A stretch of 64,000 bases of DNA, from positions 1,860,001 to 1,924,000 of the forward strand of contig NZ_CP029331.1 in the NCBI RefSeq assembly GCF_003345255.1, in the 5' to 3' direction. Below are positions 18,721-30,877 of the stretch, one piece after another. Origin of the DNA: Pseudothauera hydrothermalis. Its GTDB lineage: Bacteria; Pseudomonadota; Gammaproteobacteria; Burkholderiales; Rhodocyclaceae. The number at the start of each line of letters is the position of its first letter. Within the stretch, counting starts at the first letter, position 1. The notes beneath the pieces are model-generated. The model saw only the letters and a list, made by a program, of their open reading frames with translations, was not told the origin of the DNA and made no database searches. Made by a program: the position numbers and the translations under genes.

Positions 18721-21700
18721 TCAGCCCAGCCACGCTCTGGCATTGGCAAACATACGCTGCCAAGGTGAAGCATCCGGGCTGGTCTCGATCAAGGTCTGCG
18801 GCGCCCAGGACATCTGCACGGTGCGCGCAGTGCGCTCTGGGTGCGGCATCATGATGGTAAAGCGCCCGTCAGCCGTGGTAAAGCCGGTTACCCCATCCGG
18901 CGAGCCGTTGGGATTGAATGGGTAACGAGACGCCGGCGCACCGTGATTATCCACGTAACGCAAGCTCACCATCGCCCGTTCCCGGGCGGCTTCGTCCCTG
19001 AAAACCGCCCTGCCCTCGCCGTGACTGACCACGATCGGCATGCGGCTGCCGGCCATGCCGGCAAACAAAATGGAAGGCGAGTCGGTGATTTCGACCATCA
19101 CGAAGCGCGCCTCGAACTGTTCGCTGCGGTTGCGGTGGAAGGTGGGCCAGTGCTCCGCGCCCGGAATGATCGGCGCCAGATGCGCCATCATCTGGCAGCC
19201 GTTGCACACCCCGAGTGCGAAGGTATCGGTGCGCGCAAAGAAAGCTTCAAACTGGCTGCGCAGCGCAGCGTTGAACAGAATGGACTTGGCCCAGCCCTGC
19301 CCGGCCCCCAGTACATCGCCATAGGAAAACCCGCCACAGGCGGCCAGGCCATGAAAATCCGCCAGCCGCACACGGCCGGCTTGCAGGTCGGACATATGCA
19401 CGTCGAAGGGGGCAAAGCCGGCGCGCGCGAATGCCGCTGCCATCTCGGCATGGGAATTCACCCCCTGCTCGCGCAGAATCGCCACCCGCGGGGGGGCGCC
19501 ACGGTTGATGAAGGGCGCGGCCACATCCTCGGTCATATCGAAGCTGGTGTGCACTGACAAGCCGGGGTCGGTGGCATCGGCCAGCGCGTCGAACTCTTCC
19601 TGCGCGCAAGTGGCATCGTCGCGCAGACGGGCGATCTGGTAGCCGGTTTCGCTCCAAGTCTGCAGCAATTCGGCGCGCGGTGCGGCAAAAAGCAGCTTGC
19701 CGTTACGCCACAGGCGGATTTCATCGCGCTCGTTCGGTTCGCCGATGAAATGGTAGCTCAACCGGGCGGCGCGCAGAATCTCGGTCACGAGGCTGCGCTG
19801 CGCCCGACGGATTTGCAACACCGCGCCCAGCTCTTCGGCAAACAAGGCAGCCAACACACTGTCGGTGAAGCGGCCTTTGAGCGTGTCAGGTTTTTTCTCC
19901 AGACCGTCGACATCGTTCATGCGCTCGTCGTAGCTCACCGTATCCAGCGTCAGCGATACGCCGCAGCGCCCGGCGAAGGCCATTTCGGCCACAGTGGCGA
20001 ACAGGCCGCCGTCGGAGCGGTCGTGGTAAGCGAGCAATAAAGCCTCGCGGCGCAGTCGCTGAATGGCGCCGAAAAACGCTTTGAGTTGCGCTGGGTCGAT
20101 GTCCGGTGCATGCTCGGCCACCGAATTCCAAGCCTGTGCCAGCGCCGACCCCCCGAGGCGGTTCTTGCCATTGCCCAAATCGACCAGCAGCAGTTCGGTC
20201 TCCACGCCTTCAGGCCGCTGTAGCTGCGGGGTGAGCGTGTTGCGAATGTCGCGCACCGGGGCAAAGGCGGTGGCGATCAGCGACAGCGGCCCGACCACCT
20301 GTTTGTCTTCACCATCGTCCTGCCAGGCGGTGCGCATCGATAATGAGTCCTTGCCCACCGGGATGGACAGGCCGGCGGCAATGCAGAACTCGGATACCGC
20401 CTTGACGGTGTCGTAGAGCTTGGCATCCTCGCCGCGGTGGCCTGCAGCCGCCATCCAGTTGGCGGAAAGCTTGACCTCACCCAAGTCATCGATGTCGGCG
20501 GCGGCAATATTGGTGATCGCCTCGCCGATCGCCATCCGCCCAGAAGCCGGCGCATCCACACACGCCAGCGGCGTGCGCTCGCCCATTGCAAAGGCTTCGC
20601 CAGCAAAGCCGTGAAAACTCATCGCCGTGACCGCGACATCGGCCACCGGCACCTGCCAGGGACCGATCATCTGGTCGCGGGCAGTCAACCCGCCCACCGT
20701 ACGGTCGCCGATGGTGATCAGAAAGTTCTTGCTGGCCACAGCCGGCATGCGCAGCACGCGACGGCAGGCTTCGCCGACATCGATATCGGTCAGATCGAAA
20801 GGCGGCAAATGCACCGCGCGGCGTGACACGTTGCGGGTCATCTTTGGCGGTTTGCCGAGCAGCACCTGCATGTCGATGTCGACCGGCCGGTTGCCGAAGT
20901 GCCGGTCGCTCACCGTCAGGTGGCCGTCGGCGGTGGCAGTGCCGAGCACCGCGAAGGGGCAACGTTCACGTTCGCAAATAGCCCTGAAACGTTCCAGCGA
21001 CGCTGGCGCGATCGCCAGCACATAGCGCTCTTGCGCTTCATTGGACCAAATCTCGCGCGGACTCATGCCCGGCTCTTCGATATGCACCTCGCGCAATTCG
21101 ATCTGCGCACCCAGACCGGCATGGTCAGCCAGTTCCGGCATGGCATTGGATAGCCCGCCGGCGCCCACATCATGAATGGCGATGATCGGATTTTGGTCGC
21201 CTTGCTGCCAGCAAGCGTCGATGACTTCCTGGCATCGGCGCTGGATTTCCGGGTTACCGCGCTGCACCGAGGCAAAATCCAGTTCAGCGGTGTTGGTGCC
21301 GGTTGCCATCGATGAGGCCGCCCCGCCCCCCAGGCCGATCAACATGCCCGGCCCCCCGAGTTGGATCAACAAAGTGCCCGGCGGAAAAGTGGGCTTTTGT
21401 GCCTGTTGCGCCTGGATGTTGCCAACACCGCCGGCAATCATGATCGGCTTGTGATAGCCGCGCACCTCCCCCTGTACGGCTTGCTGAAATGTACGGAAGT
21501 AACCGGCAAGATTGGGTCGGCCGAATTCGTTGTTGAACGCCGCAGCGCCAAGCGGCCCGTCGATCATGATCTCGAGCGCCGAAGCGATACGCTCAGGCTT
21601 GCCATAGGGCTGCTCCCAAGGCTGCACAAAGCCGGGAATTTCCAGATTGGACACCGAAAACCCGGCCAGCCCCGCCTTGGGTTTGGCGCCACGGCCGGTG

Positions 21701-22662
21701 GCGCCTTCGTCGCGGATTTCGCCGCCCGCGCCGGTGGCCGCACCCGGAAAAGGCGAAATCGCGGTGGGGTGATTATGGGTTTCAACCTTTGCAAGGATGT
21801 GGGTGGTCTCCTTGCGGAAACGCCACTGACCGTCGGCATCCGGATAGAAGCGGTCCACTTCTGCCCCGGCGATGACCGCGGCGTTGTCGGCATAGGCCAC
21901 CACCGTGCCCTGCGGATGAGCCCGATGGGTATCCTTGATCATGCCGAAAAGGCTCTTTCCCATGATCCGGGCGTCGATCACCCAATCGGCATTGAAAATC
22001 TTATGCCGGCAATGCTCGGAATTGGCTTGCGCGAACATGGTGAGCTCGACATCGGTGGGATTGCGCCCGATGCGCTGAAAATTCTCCACCAGATAATCGA
22101 TCTCGTCTTCCGAGAGCGCCAGACCGAGTTCAATGTTGACCGCTTCCAGCGCCTCACGGCCGCCACCCAGCACATCCACACTGCGCATCGGTTGCGGCGC
22201 ATAGTGGTGAAACAGCGCCTCGGCATCGGCCACGGCAGATAGCACCGATTCGGTCATGCGGTCATGCAGCAGCGGCAGCACTGCAGCATACTGGCGATCG
22301 TCCAAGGCCGCATGGGCCAGCGTGAAAGCGGTGCCGCGCTCGATACGCACCACTTGGTTGAAGCCGCACTGCCGCGCAATATCGGTAGCCTTGGACGACC
22401 ACGGCGAAATGGTGCCCAGCCGCGGCACCACCAGCAGCAATTGACCGGCCGGCGGCTCGGCCGTCGGCGGGCGGGCGCCGAGCAGATCCTCCAGGCGGGC
22501 CCGCGCGTTTGCGTCGAGCGGCTGGGAAAGTTCAACAAAGTACCAGTGCTCGGCGCTGACGCCTTTGCATTTGGGCAGGGCGTCCGAAAGCCGGCGTTTG
22601 AGACGTTCGAGACGGGATTCCGATAGCGCCGCAGCGCCACGCAGCTTGAGGATTTCGGTCAT
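18721..22662 (-). CDS. purL: Phosphoribosylformylglycinamidine synthase (large, single-chain form)
   Basis: This enzyme of purine synthesis converts FGAR, ATP and glutamine to FGAM. The 1,313-residue form fuses the synthetase and the glutaminase. The N-terminal domain and linker (about 1-215), the ATP-binding synthetase core ([20 protein letters not shown]), the second half-domain, and the C-terminal class I glutaminase are present. The glutaminase has the nucleophile Cys in GVCNGCQMM and the terminal PHPERT. It is a single-gene unit on the minus strand. Confidence 0.98.
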   Translation of the reverse strand: MTEILKLRGAAALSESRLERLKRRLSDALPKCKGVSAEHWYFVELSQPLDANARARLEDLLGARPPTAEPPAGQLLLVVPRLGTISPWSSKATDIARQCGFNQVVRIERGTAFTLAHAALDDRQYAAVLPLLHDRMTESVLSAVADAEALFHHYAPQPMRSVDVLGGGREALEAVNIELGLALSEDEIDYLVENFQRIGRNPTDVELTMFAQANSEHCRHKIFNADWVIDARIMGKSLFGMIKDTHRAHPQGTVVAYADNAAVIAGAEVDRFYPDADGQWRFRKETTHILAKVETHNHPTAISPFPGAATGAGGEIRDEGATGRGAKPKAGLAGFSVSNLEIPGFVQPWEQPYGKPERIASALEIMIDGPLGAAAFNNEFGRPNLAGYFRTFQQAVQGEVRGYHKPIMIAGGVGNIQAQQAQKPTFPPGTLLIQLGGPGMLIGLGGGAASSMATGTNTAELDFASVQRGNPEIQRRCQEVIDACWQQGDQNPIIAIHDVGAGGLSNAMPELADHAGLGAQIELREVHIEEPGMSPREIWSNEAQERYVLAIAPASLERFRAICERERCPFAVLGTATADGHLTVSDRHFGNRPVDIDMQVLLGKPPKMTRNVSRRAVHLPPFDLTDIDVGEACRRVLRMPAVASKNFLITIGDRTVGGLTARDQMIGPWQVPVADVAVTAMSFHGFAGEAFAMGERTPLACVDAPASGRMAIGEAITNIAAADIDDLGEVKLSANWMAAAGHRGEDAKLYDTVKAVSEFCIAAGLSIPVGKDSLSMRTAWQDDGEDKQVVGPLSLIATAFAPVRDIRNTLTPQLQRPEGVETELLLVDLGNGKNRLGGSALAQAWNSVAEHAPDIDPAQLKAFFGAIQRLRREALLLAYHDRSDGGLFATVAEMAFAGRCGVSLTLDTVSYDERMNDVDGLEKKPDTLKGRFTDSVLAALFAEELGAVLQIRRAQRSLVTEILRAARLSYHFIGEPNERDEIRLWRNGKLLFAAPRAELLQTWSETGYQIARLRDDATCAQEEFDALADATDPGLSVHTSFDMTEDVAAPFINRGAPPRVAILREQGVNSHAEMAAAFARAGFAPFDVHMSDLQAGRVRLADFHGLAACGGFSYGDVLGAGQGWAKSILFNAALRSQFEAFFARTDTFALGVCNGCQMMAHLAPIIPGAEHWPTFHRNRSEQFEARFVMVEITDSPSILFAGMAGSRMPIVVSHGEGRAVFRDEAARERAMVSLRYVDNHGAPASRYPFNPNGSPDGVTGFTTADGRFTIMMPHPERTARTVQMSWAPQTLIETSPDASPWQRMFANARAWLG

Positions 22663-22732
22663 GGGTTCGAGTGGGCGGAAAAAACGCCGGGGCCGGAGAA
22701 AAACCGCACCGGCACCCGAAGCGGAACGCTGG

Positions 22733-22738
22733 ATTATA
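22733..22738 (-). promoter_or_regulatory. Candidate -10 element of purL
   Basis: A perfect TATAAT on the minus strand lies about 70 bases before the purL start codon. No convincing -35 hexamer is seen at 16-18 bases upstream, so only the -10 is proposed. Confidence 0.45.
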
Positions 22739-22819
22739 CCCGAGCCCGCGCGCTGCCCTGCGCGGCGGCGTCAGCGCAGCCCGTCTGCGCGCCCTCCATG
22801 ACAAGACAAAACCGGGTAT

Positions 22820-23269
22820 TCAGCGCATGCCGGCGGCGTGCTGGGAACTACCGATTTCAACCACCTTGGCGTCCTCGGGCTTGTCATGTTCGCCCACACC
22901 ATTTTCTCCCAGGCGTTCGATTCTGCCGGTAATCGTGGCCCCGCACTCCATCTGCAACTGATGGTAGCGGATATTGCCCGCCACCTTGGCCTTGGCCTGC
23001 AGTTCGAGAAAATGCTCAACCTCGAGATCGCCCGAGATGCTGCCATTGACCACCGCATCATAGACCCGCACCTCGCCCGTGATGCTGCCCTTGTCGCTCA
23101 GCACCAATAAACCGTGAGCGCCGCCGTTGTTGATCACATTGCCCTCGATCCGGCCATCGACCCGCAGCCCGCCCGAAAACACCACATCGCCAACGATATG
23201 GACATTGTCGGCAATCAGGCTGGAAAGTTTGGTGACTTCGATCGACTTGGCTTGCTTTTTGCGGAACAT
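22820..23269 (-). CDS. Bactofilin (polymer-forming cytoskeletal protein)
   Basis: The 149-residue protein has a single DUF583/bactofilin right-handed beta-helix core (about 18-120, with repeats such as GDVVFSGGLRVDGRIEGNV and GSITGEVRVYDAVVNGSIS). Short polar tails flank the core. Bactofilins form nucleotide-free filaments at the inner membrane and localise cell-wall enzymes. It is the third gene of an operon with an M23 endopeptidase and a coiled-coil membrane protein. Confidence 0.94.
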   Translation of the reverse strand: MFRKKQAKSIEVTKLSSLIADNVHIVGDVVFSGGLRVDGRIEGNVINNGGAHGLLVLSDKGSITGEVRVYDAVVNGSISGDLEVEHFLELQAKAKVAGNIRYHQLQMECGATITGRIERLGENGVGEHDKPEDAKVVEIGSSQHAAGMR

Positions 23270-23303
23270 TCTGTGCCTCCCCAGGTTCTAGCGGCCGCCC
23301 CAG

Positions 23304-23663
23304 CTACTTTGGAGTTTTGGCCTGAGAATTGAAGAATTCCAGCTTGTGGGTAAGCTGGCTGACCTGCTCATTGAGCTCGACCACCTGACGCTTGAGCTCG
23401 GCGCGGGTGGCGCGCTCCATCTCGAGTTCAATGCGCGCAGCATCGGCCTCGGCACGCAGCCGCTGATTTTCGGCCTCGAGCTCCGCCAGACGGGCAAGCG
23501 GGGCGAGCTTTTGCTCAAAATACCGCCACCCAGCAAAGGCCGATGCGGCAACGAGCAGCAAGGCCAGCATCAGCATCAGCCCACGGCGCAAGCGACGTTG
23601 CGCGGTAAGCTCGATAGGGCTGTCGGTCAGCCTGCGTGTCGAAGAGCGATCCAGCAGCCGCAT
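23304..23663 (-). CDS. Small membrane-anchored coiled-coil protein of the bactofilin operon
   Basis: I do not recognise a named family. The ATG at 23663 lies 7 bases after the upstream M23 peptidase stop and gives 119 residues. There is a basic cytoplasmic N terminus (about 1-30) and one membrane helix (LMLMLALLLVAASAFAGW, about 29-47). A heptad-like Leu/Glu/Arg-rich coiled coil follows (about 52-110). It lies between the peptidase and bactofilin genes, so it may bridge the filament and the wall enzyme; this is inference from context. Confidence 0.75.
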   Translation of the reverse strand: MRLLDRSSTRRLTDSPIELTAQRRLRRGLMLMLALLLVAASAFAGWRYFEQKLAPLARLAELEAENQRLRAEADAARIELEMERATRAELKRQVVELNEQVSQLTHKLEFFNSQAKTPK

Positions 23664-23670
23664 GCGTCGG

Positions 23671-24672
23671 TCAGTCCGCCAAGCTGCGCGCAAGATAAAG
23701 CTTGGGGTCGGCAAAATCGCCGTTGCGGATCACTTCAAAGTGCAGATGGGGACCGGTGGAGCGGCCAGTCGACCCAACCAATGCGATGCGCTGGCGCGGC
23801 ATCACCAATTGGCCGGTGCGCACCAAGAGCTTGGAAGCATGAGCATAACGGGTGACCAAGCCGTTGCCGTGGTCGATTTCGACCATGTAGCCATAGTCGC
23901 TGTTGTAACCGGCCCACTGAACACGACCGCCGGCGCTGGCGTAGATCGGGGTACCAGTGGGCGCTGGAAAGTCCAGCCCGGTGTGACGTGCCAAACGGCG
24001 GGTGAAGGGATCCAACCGATTGCCGAAACCCGAGGTGATCGGGCGGTCGAGCACTGGCAAACGACTCGGAAAAGCCATGTCTTGCAGACTACGCTCGGTC
24101 AGGACCTTGTCGACCAGGGCAAAGGCCGCATCGAGGCGATCGAATTGCGCAGCCAGATCGGCCAAACCCAGACGCAGGTCATGGTCATCGACCGGGCTGG
24201 GGTTCGAGCCCGCCAAGGTATCCGAGACGCTCGCACCAACAGCCGGCAGCAAAGGACCACCGCTAGGCGGGTCCTCGCCGCCTCGAGGTTTGGCAGCGCG
24301 GGCGGGTCTGTCAGTGGGATTTTTCCGCTGCTGGCCGGACTTTTCCGCCAGCTTCTCGAAATCTTGGAGCACCCCCAGCCGCTTGGCCAGGGACAGCGCT
24401 TCGCTCTCCAGCCGGATCAGGCGGCCGGTCAACTCGCCGACGCGATCGACCAGCGCACGCCCTTCGGGTTGATCCAGACTCAAGGCCGGGCTTGCCTCGC
24501 CGACCGGTTGAGACTCGGGCAGCTCCGCCCGCCCCATGCGGTAACCCACCATGCCGCCGGCTGCAATGGCCGCAGACAACAGTAAGGCGGCCAAGCCCAA
24601 TACGGTCCGCGCACGCACCGTATGCAATCGGGACTCGGCCAGACCACCGGTCGACAGAATGACAAACGCCAT
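23671..24672 (-). CDS. M23-family peptidoglycan endopeptidase (LytM type), bactofilin-linked
   Basis: The 333-residue protein starts with a short cytoplasmic tail (MAFVILSTGGLAESRLHTV) and one membrane helix (about 24-44). A periplasmic coiled-coil/linker region (about 70-195) and a C-terminal M23 domain follow. The metal ligands are in HTGLDFPAPTG and HLHFEV, so it should be active against peptide cross-links. In other bacteria the cytoplasmic tail of such enzymes binds bactofilin directly. The start follows AAGGAGGG. Confidence 0.9.
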   Translation of the reverse strand: MAFVILSTGGLAESRLHTVRARTVLGLAALLLSAAIAAGGMVGYRMGRAELPESQPVGEASPALSLDQPEGRALVDRVGELTGRLIRLESEALSLAKRLGVLQDFEKLAEKSGQQRKNPTDRPARAAKPRGGEDPPSGGPLLPAVGASVSDTLAGSNPSPVDDHDLRLGLADLAAQFDRLDAAFALVDKVLTERSLQDMAFPSRLPVLDRPITSGFGNRLDPFTRRLARHTGLDFPAPTGTPIYASAGGRVQWAGYNSDYGYMVEIDHGNGLVTRYAHASKLLVRTGQLVMPRQRIALVGSTGRSTGPHLHFEVIRNGDFADPKLYLARSLAD

Positions 24673-24889
24673 CCTTTAACCCTCCTTTTTGCGGCACTAG
24701 AACGCTGCGGGCTGCACGCACCGACACGCATCTGACCGCCGGTGTCTCGTTGGCGAACGCGTCACGAACCGCTACGTCCGACTACGCCTACCGCAGCAGA
24801 CAAAAGTTCGCGCGCATTTCATTTGCTCAAACAAAAACGGCCGGAGTGTAACATTTTCCGACGCGCGCAATATGACCCGCGTCAACAAA

Positions 24890-24913
24890 AAACGGCAACC
24901 GCAGTTGCCGTTT
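24890..24913 (-). terminator. Terminator of ppsA
   Basis: The 10-bp perfect stem AAACGGCAAC/GTTGCCGTTT has a 4-base loop. On the minus strand it ends in TTTTTTG directly downstream of ppsA. The 217 bases between it and the M23 gene start (24673-24889) show no gene. Confidence 0.85.
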
Positions 24914-24933
24914 GGTGCACCTCACTTACGCAA

Positions 24934-27300
<2,367 letters not shown>

Positions 27301-27417
27301 TGAAATTGGCCTTCCGAAATTGTTGGGGAGAAAGCAAAATAGGATTTTAACGAATTTTGCTGCTCCGCCACACGAGCGGGTTTGCCCTGATTGGGCGACG
27401 TTCCCGCCCCCGACGCC

Positions 27418-28251
27418 ATGACCGACACCCCCGTTCGCACCGTCTTTTTCATCTCGGACGGCACCGGCATTACCTCGGAAACCCTCGGCCACAGCTTGCT
27501 GGCACAGTTTCCCGATGCGCGCTTCCGTCAGGTGCGCATCCCTTTTGTGGACGACGTGGATAAAGCCATCGACTGCGCCAACCAGATCCGCGAAGCCGCC
27601 CAGCGCGACGGCGTGCGCCCCATCGTGTTCAGCACCTTGGTCAACCCTGAAACGGTGCGCGGGCTGCGCCAGGCCGACGCGTTGTTCATCGACTTGTTCG
27701 AGCAATTCATCGGTCCGCTGGAAACCGAACTGGGCCAGCGCTCCACCCACGCGGTAGGCCGCTTTCACGGTATTGCCGACAGCCTGGACTACAAAAACCG
27801 CATCGAGGCGATCAACTTTGCCATGGCGCACGACGACGGTGTCTCCTCCGACGGCGAACTGGCCGAGGCGGACGTGATCCTGGTCGGTGTATCGCGCTCG
27901 GGCAAGACCCCGACCAGCCTCTACCTGGCCATGCAGTTCGGCGTCAAGGCGGCCAACTATCCGCTGATTCCCGAAGACTTCGAGCGCAACAAGCTTCCGG
28001 GCGAATTACACCATTACCGCGCCAAGCTGTTCGGTCTGACCATCGCGCCGGAACGCCTGTCGCAAATCCGTCAGGAACGCCGGCCCAACAGCCGCTACGC
28101 ATCGCTGGAGAACTGCCGCTACGAAATCGAAGCCGCGCAAAAGCTGATGCGGCGTGAGAACATCCGCTGGCTGGACTCCACCGCCAAGTCCATCGAGGAA
28201 ATTTCCGCCACCATTTTGCAGGCGGTACGATTGAACCGGCCGGCGTACTGA
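27418..28251 (+). CDS. ppsR: PEP synthase regulatory kinase/phosphorylase PpsR
   Basis: This DUF299 bifunctional enzyme inactivates PpsA by ADP-dependent phosphorylation of its active-site threonine and reactivates it by phosphorolysis. The ATG at 27418 gives 277 residues. The N terminus [20 protein letters not shown] and the P-loop GVSRSGKT (residues 157-164) are diagnostic. Its divergent position next to ppsA fits a direct regulatory pair. Confidence 0.96.
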   Translation: MTDTPVRTVFFISDGTGITSETLGHSLLAQFPDARFRQVRIPFVDDVDKAIDCANQIREAAQRDGVRPIVFSTLVNPETVRGLRQADALFIDLFEQFIGPLETELGQRSTHAVGRFHGIADSLDYKNRIEAINFAMAHDDGVSSDGELAEADVILVGVSRSGKTPTSLYLAMQFGVKAANYPLIPEDFERNKLPGELHHYRAKLFGLTIAPERLSQIRQERRPNSRYASLENCRYEIEAAQKLMRRENIRWLDSTAKSIEEISATILQAVRLNRPAY

Positions 28252-28287
28252 ATACGCCACGCCATCGATACCCACGGAAACAATCAC

Positions 28288-29454
28288 ATGAAGAGAATAC
28301 GCAGCAAGCGCCGCGGCGGCCTCGCCCGCGCGGCCGAGCAACTGGTCTGGCTGGCCACCGGGCTTGCCTCGTCCGGATGCCGTGTCGAAGACCGTTACTG
28401 GGAAAGCCTGCTTGCCGGCACCGTCGACAACCTGCTCGAAGAAGGTGCCGAAGAGGTACTCAACGACGCCTTGGACCATCTGTACGGCGTCGATCTGCGT
28501 GCCTATGACGAGCTGGCCGACTTTATCGAATCGCGCGCCGAAACCGCCGCCGGCGCGCCAGAGCACGATATCCTGCTGATCGCCGCGCCGGTACTGGCGT
28601 GGTCGCGCTACAAAATCCCGGCCTGCACCATTCCGCGGGCGGTACTTGCCAACCTGCGCGTGCATCTGCAAGCGCATGTGCTCGCCGACGGGGTCAAGCT
28701 TGCGCTGGCCGATTTTCTGTTCAGCCCGGATCAGTTGCCCCATGGCTATTGCGCCACCGCGCAATGTGCCGCCGAACTGGGTCGCGCCGCGCTGGCCGAC
28801 ACGGATTTGTCGATCCCCACCGAGGGCTTGCCCGAGACCGCCCAGTTTTTGTCCGACACCCGTTATCTGCTTGGCGCCATCGCCGCACCGCGTGGCAAGC
28901 CGCTGTTCCGCTGGCAAGAGCGCGATGGCCACCGCGATCATGCCATGGCCCAGTGGCGCGCCCAGGGCGGCGCCTGCTTGGCGCCCTTGCTGCCCGGTTG
29001 CGCGCTCGAAGTGGTGTTGCCGGAAGCCTACTTTGCCGCCAGTCGTCAGGCCGACAAAGCCAGCCGGCCCTACGCAGTGCGCGCCTCGGTGGCGTTTTTG
29101 GGCACCGCGCTCGACACCCCGGCGATGCGACTGCGCGCGGTCATCGCACCGTTTTATGACCAGACGTTGGAAGAGTTCCGCATTGGTTTCACCGTCCAAG
29201 GCAGCGAACGTGTGGTGCATGGCGTAGTCTGGCCCCTGCTCGGCGCAGAAGACGAAAACACCGACAGCGCGGCGCAGATCGAAGCGGTGCTGCGCGAATG
29301 CGGCGTCACCGACATCGTGAACCTGGATCACCGCTTTCCGCTCGAATACTGCGAAGACTGTGGCGCCCCGCTTTACCCTGCACCCGACGGCGAGGTGGTC
29401 CATGCAGAAATGCCCGAAGAACAGGTCGAGCACGTGCCGCGACACCTGCATTGA
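28288..29454 (+). CDS. DUF2863 family protein
   Basis: The 388-residue cytoplasmic protein matches the DUF2863 family found in betaproteobacteria. It has a basic N terminus ([20 protein letters not shown]) and an acidic helical region. A conserved middle ([19 protein letters not shown]) and a C-terminal CxxC pair ([11 protein letters not shown]) that could bind zinc follow. The function is unknown. It follows ppsR by 36 bases and precedes msrB by 29 bases, so the three may share a transcript. Confidence 0.8.
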   Translation: MKRIRSKRRGGLARAAEQLVWLATGLASSGCRVEDRYWESLLAGTVDNLLEEGAEEVLNDALDHLYGVDLRAYDELADFIESRAETAAGAPEHDILLIAAPVLAWSRYKIPACTIPRAVLANLRVHLQAHVLADGVKLALADFLFSPDQLPHGYCATAQCAAELGRAALADTDLSIPTEGLPETAQFLSDTRYLLGAIAAPRGKPLFRWQERDGHRDHAMAQWRAQGGACLAPLLPGCALEVVLPEAYFAASRQADKASRPYAVRASVAFLGTALDTPAMRLRAVIAPFYDQTLEEFRIGFTVQGSERVVHGVVWPLLGAEDENTDSAAQIEAVLRECGVTDIVNLDHRFPLEYCEDCGAPLYPAPDGEVVHAEMPEEQVEHVPRHLH

Positions 29455-29483
29455 CGATCGGAAATCGAACCGGAGCGCGAGCC

Positions 29484-29891
29484 ATGAACCGCAAAATCGA
29501 CAAACCCGATGCCTACTGGCGCGCCCAGCTTACCCCGGAGCAATATCGGGTGACGCGCCAGAAAGGCACAGAACGTCCTTTCAGCGGCGAATACTGGAAC
29601 TGCTGGGATGCAGGCCTCTATGTCTGCGTGTGCTGCGGCGCACCGCTTTTCGACGCCCGCCACAAGTTCGACGCCGGCTGCGGCTGGCCAAGCTTTTGGC
29701 GCGCGGCCAAAGAGGCCGACATCGAAGAGGCCGACGACTACAGCCACGCCATGCACCGCACCGAAGTGCTGTGTCAGCAATGCGGCGCCCACCTCGGGCA
29801 CGTGTTCGACGACGGCCCGCCACCGACCGGTCTGCGCTATTGCATCAACTCCGCTGCCATTCGTCTGCAGCCCGACGACCAAGGCAACTGA
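29484..29891 (+). CDS. msrB: Peptide methionine-(R)-sulfoxide reductase
   Basis: MsrB repairs oxidised methionine (R form) in proteins using thioredoxin. The ATG at 29484 gives 135 residues. Structural zinc cysteines are C48/C51 and C97/C100. The catalytic cysteine is C120 in [10 protein letters not shown], and GCGWPSF forms the substrate pocket. All key residues are present. Confidence 0.96.
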   Translation: MNRKIDKPDAYWRAQLTPEQYRVTRQKGTERPFSGEYWNCWDAGLYVCVCCGAPLFDARHKFDAGCGWPSFWRAAKEADIEEADDYSHAMHRTEVLCQQCGAHLGHVFDDGPPPTGLRYCINSAAIRLQPDDQGN

Positions 29892-29903
29892 CTTGCAGAC
29901 CGC

Positions 29904-30830
29904 TCAGGCCGCTTTGACGCCTTCGCGCAGAAAGTCACGCACCAAACCGATCTGCGCCGGATCCATCAGCATCGGTGCATGGCCGACGCCTTCGACCTCG
30001 ACGATGCGAGCGTGCGGCCCGCGCTCGGCCATCGCCCGATGCACTGGCGGTTCCAGCAAATCGGACTGTGCACCGCGAATCGCCAAGGTCGGACAGGAGA
30101 TGGCGTCATACACCTGCCAAAGATCCACATCCATCACCAGCGGATTGAGCCGGAAGGCATCGCCGATGGCCGGGTCGTAGATCATCGCAAAGCCGCCCTC
30201 GACCGGGCGCACGCTATGGACGGTCAGATGGTGCCACTGCGCGTCGGTGAGCTTGCCGAACGGCTCACTGACTGTGCGGATATAGGCCTCGGCCTCCGCC
30301 ATCGAGGCGAATTTGGGCGCCGTGCCAACATATTGACCGATGCGCCGCAAAGACGCCGCGGTAATCACCGGCCCGACGTCGTTGAGCACCAGGCGGCCGA
30401 TCGGTGTATGCGGCTGACTGGCGATCAGCATGCCGATGATGCCGCCCATCGAAGTCCCCACCCACTGCACCGTGTCCACATTCAGTCGGGCAATCAACGT
30501 GATCATGTCCGCAACATACAGCGGGAAACCATAGTCGGCCTTCACACCCAGCCAGTCACTGCGCCCACGGCCGACCACATCCGGGCAGACCACCCGGAAC
30601 TCCTCGGCCAGTGCCTGAGCAAGAAAGTCAAAATCCCGTCCGTTACGGGTCAGTCCGTGCACACAAACCACCACATGCGGGTTGGCCGGGTCGCCCCATT
30701 CGGTGTAGGCCATGCGGTGTAGGCCATGCGGGCCGATGCACTGCACCGAACGCTCGCGCAGGCCGTGGTACGGCCGCAATGGTCGCGGGGCGGGCACAAA
30801 AAGCTTCTTCAGGGCTTCGAACAAACTCAT
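29904..30830 (-). CDS. Alpha/beta-fold hydrolase
   Basis: The 308-residue protein starts at the ATG at 30830; a TTG three codons upstream is possible. The fold is clear: oxyanion HG in VVVCVHGLTRNGRDF, nucleophile elbow GTSMGG, acid in RGAQSDLL, and catalytic His in GVGHAPML. It has no signal peptide, so it is cytoplasmic. The substrate cannot be told. It is convergent with msrB and 47 bases downstream of comEC. Confidence 0.9.
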   Translation of the reverse strand: MSLFEALKKLFVPAPRPLRPYHGLRERSVQCIGPHGLHRMAYTEWGDPANPHVVVCVHGLTRNGRDFDFLAQALAEEFRVVCPDVVGRGRSDWLGVKADYGFPLYVADMITLIARLNVDTVQWVGTSMGGIIGMLIASQPHTPIGRLVLNDVGPVITAASLRRIGQYVGTAPKFASMAEAEAYIRTVSEPFGKLTDAQWHHLTVHSVRPVEGGFAMIYDPAIGDAFRLNPLVMDVDLWQVYDAISCPTLAIRGAQSDLLEPPVHRAMAERGPHARIVEVEGVGHAPMLMDPAQIGLVRDFLREGVKAA

Positions 30831-30877
30831 AGCGGGCAAAACGGGCTGTCAAAACATTGGCAATTGGCTGCAGTCTA

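Noticed and set aside
27301-27831. Upstream extension of the ppsA frame by 177 codons
   Set aside because: It overlaps ppsR antisense, and ppsA has its normal start and length from 27300.
28006-29451. 481-codon open frame on the minus strand
   Set aside because: It is antisense to ppsR and the DUF2863 gene, both well supported.
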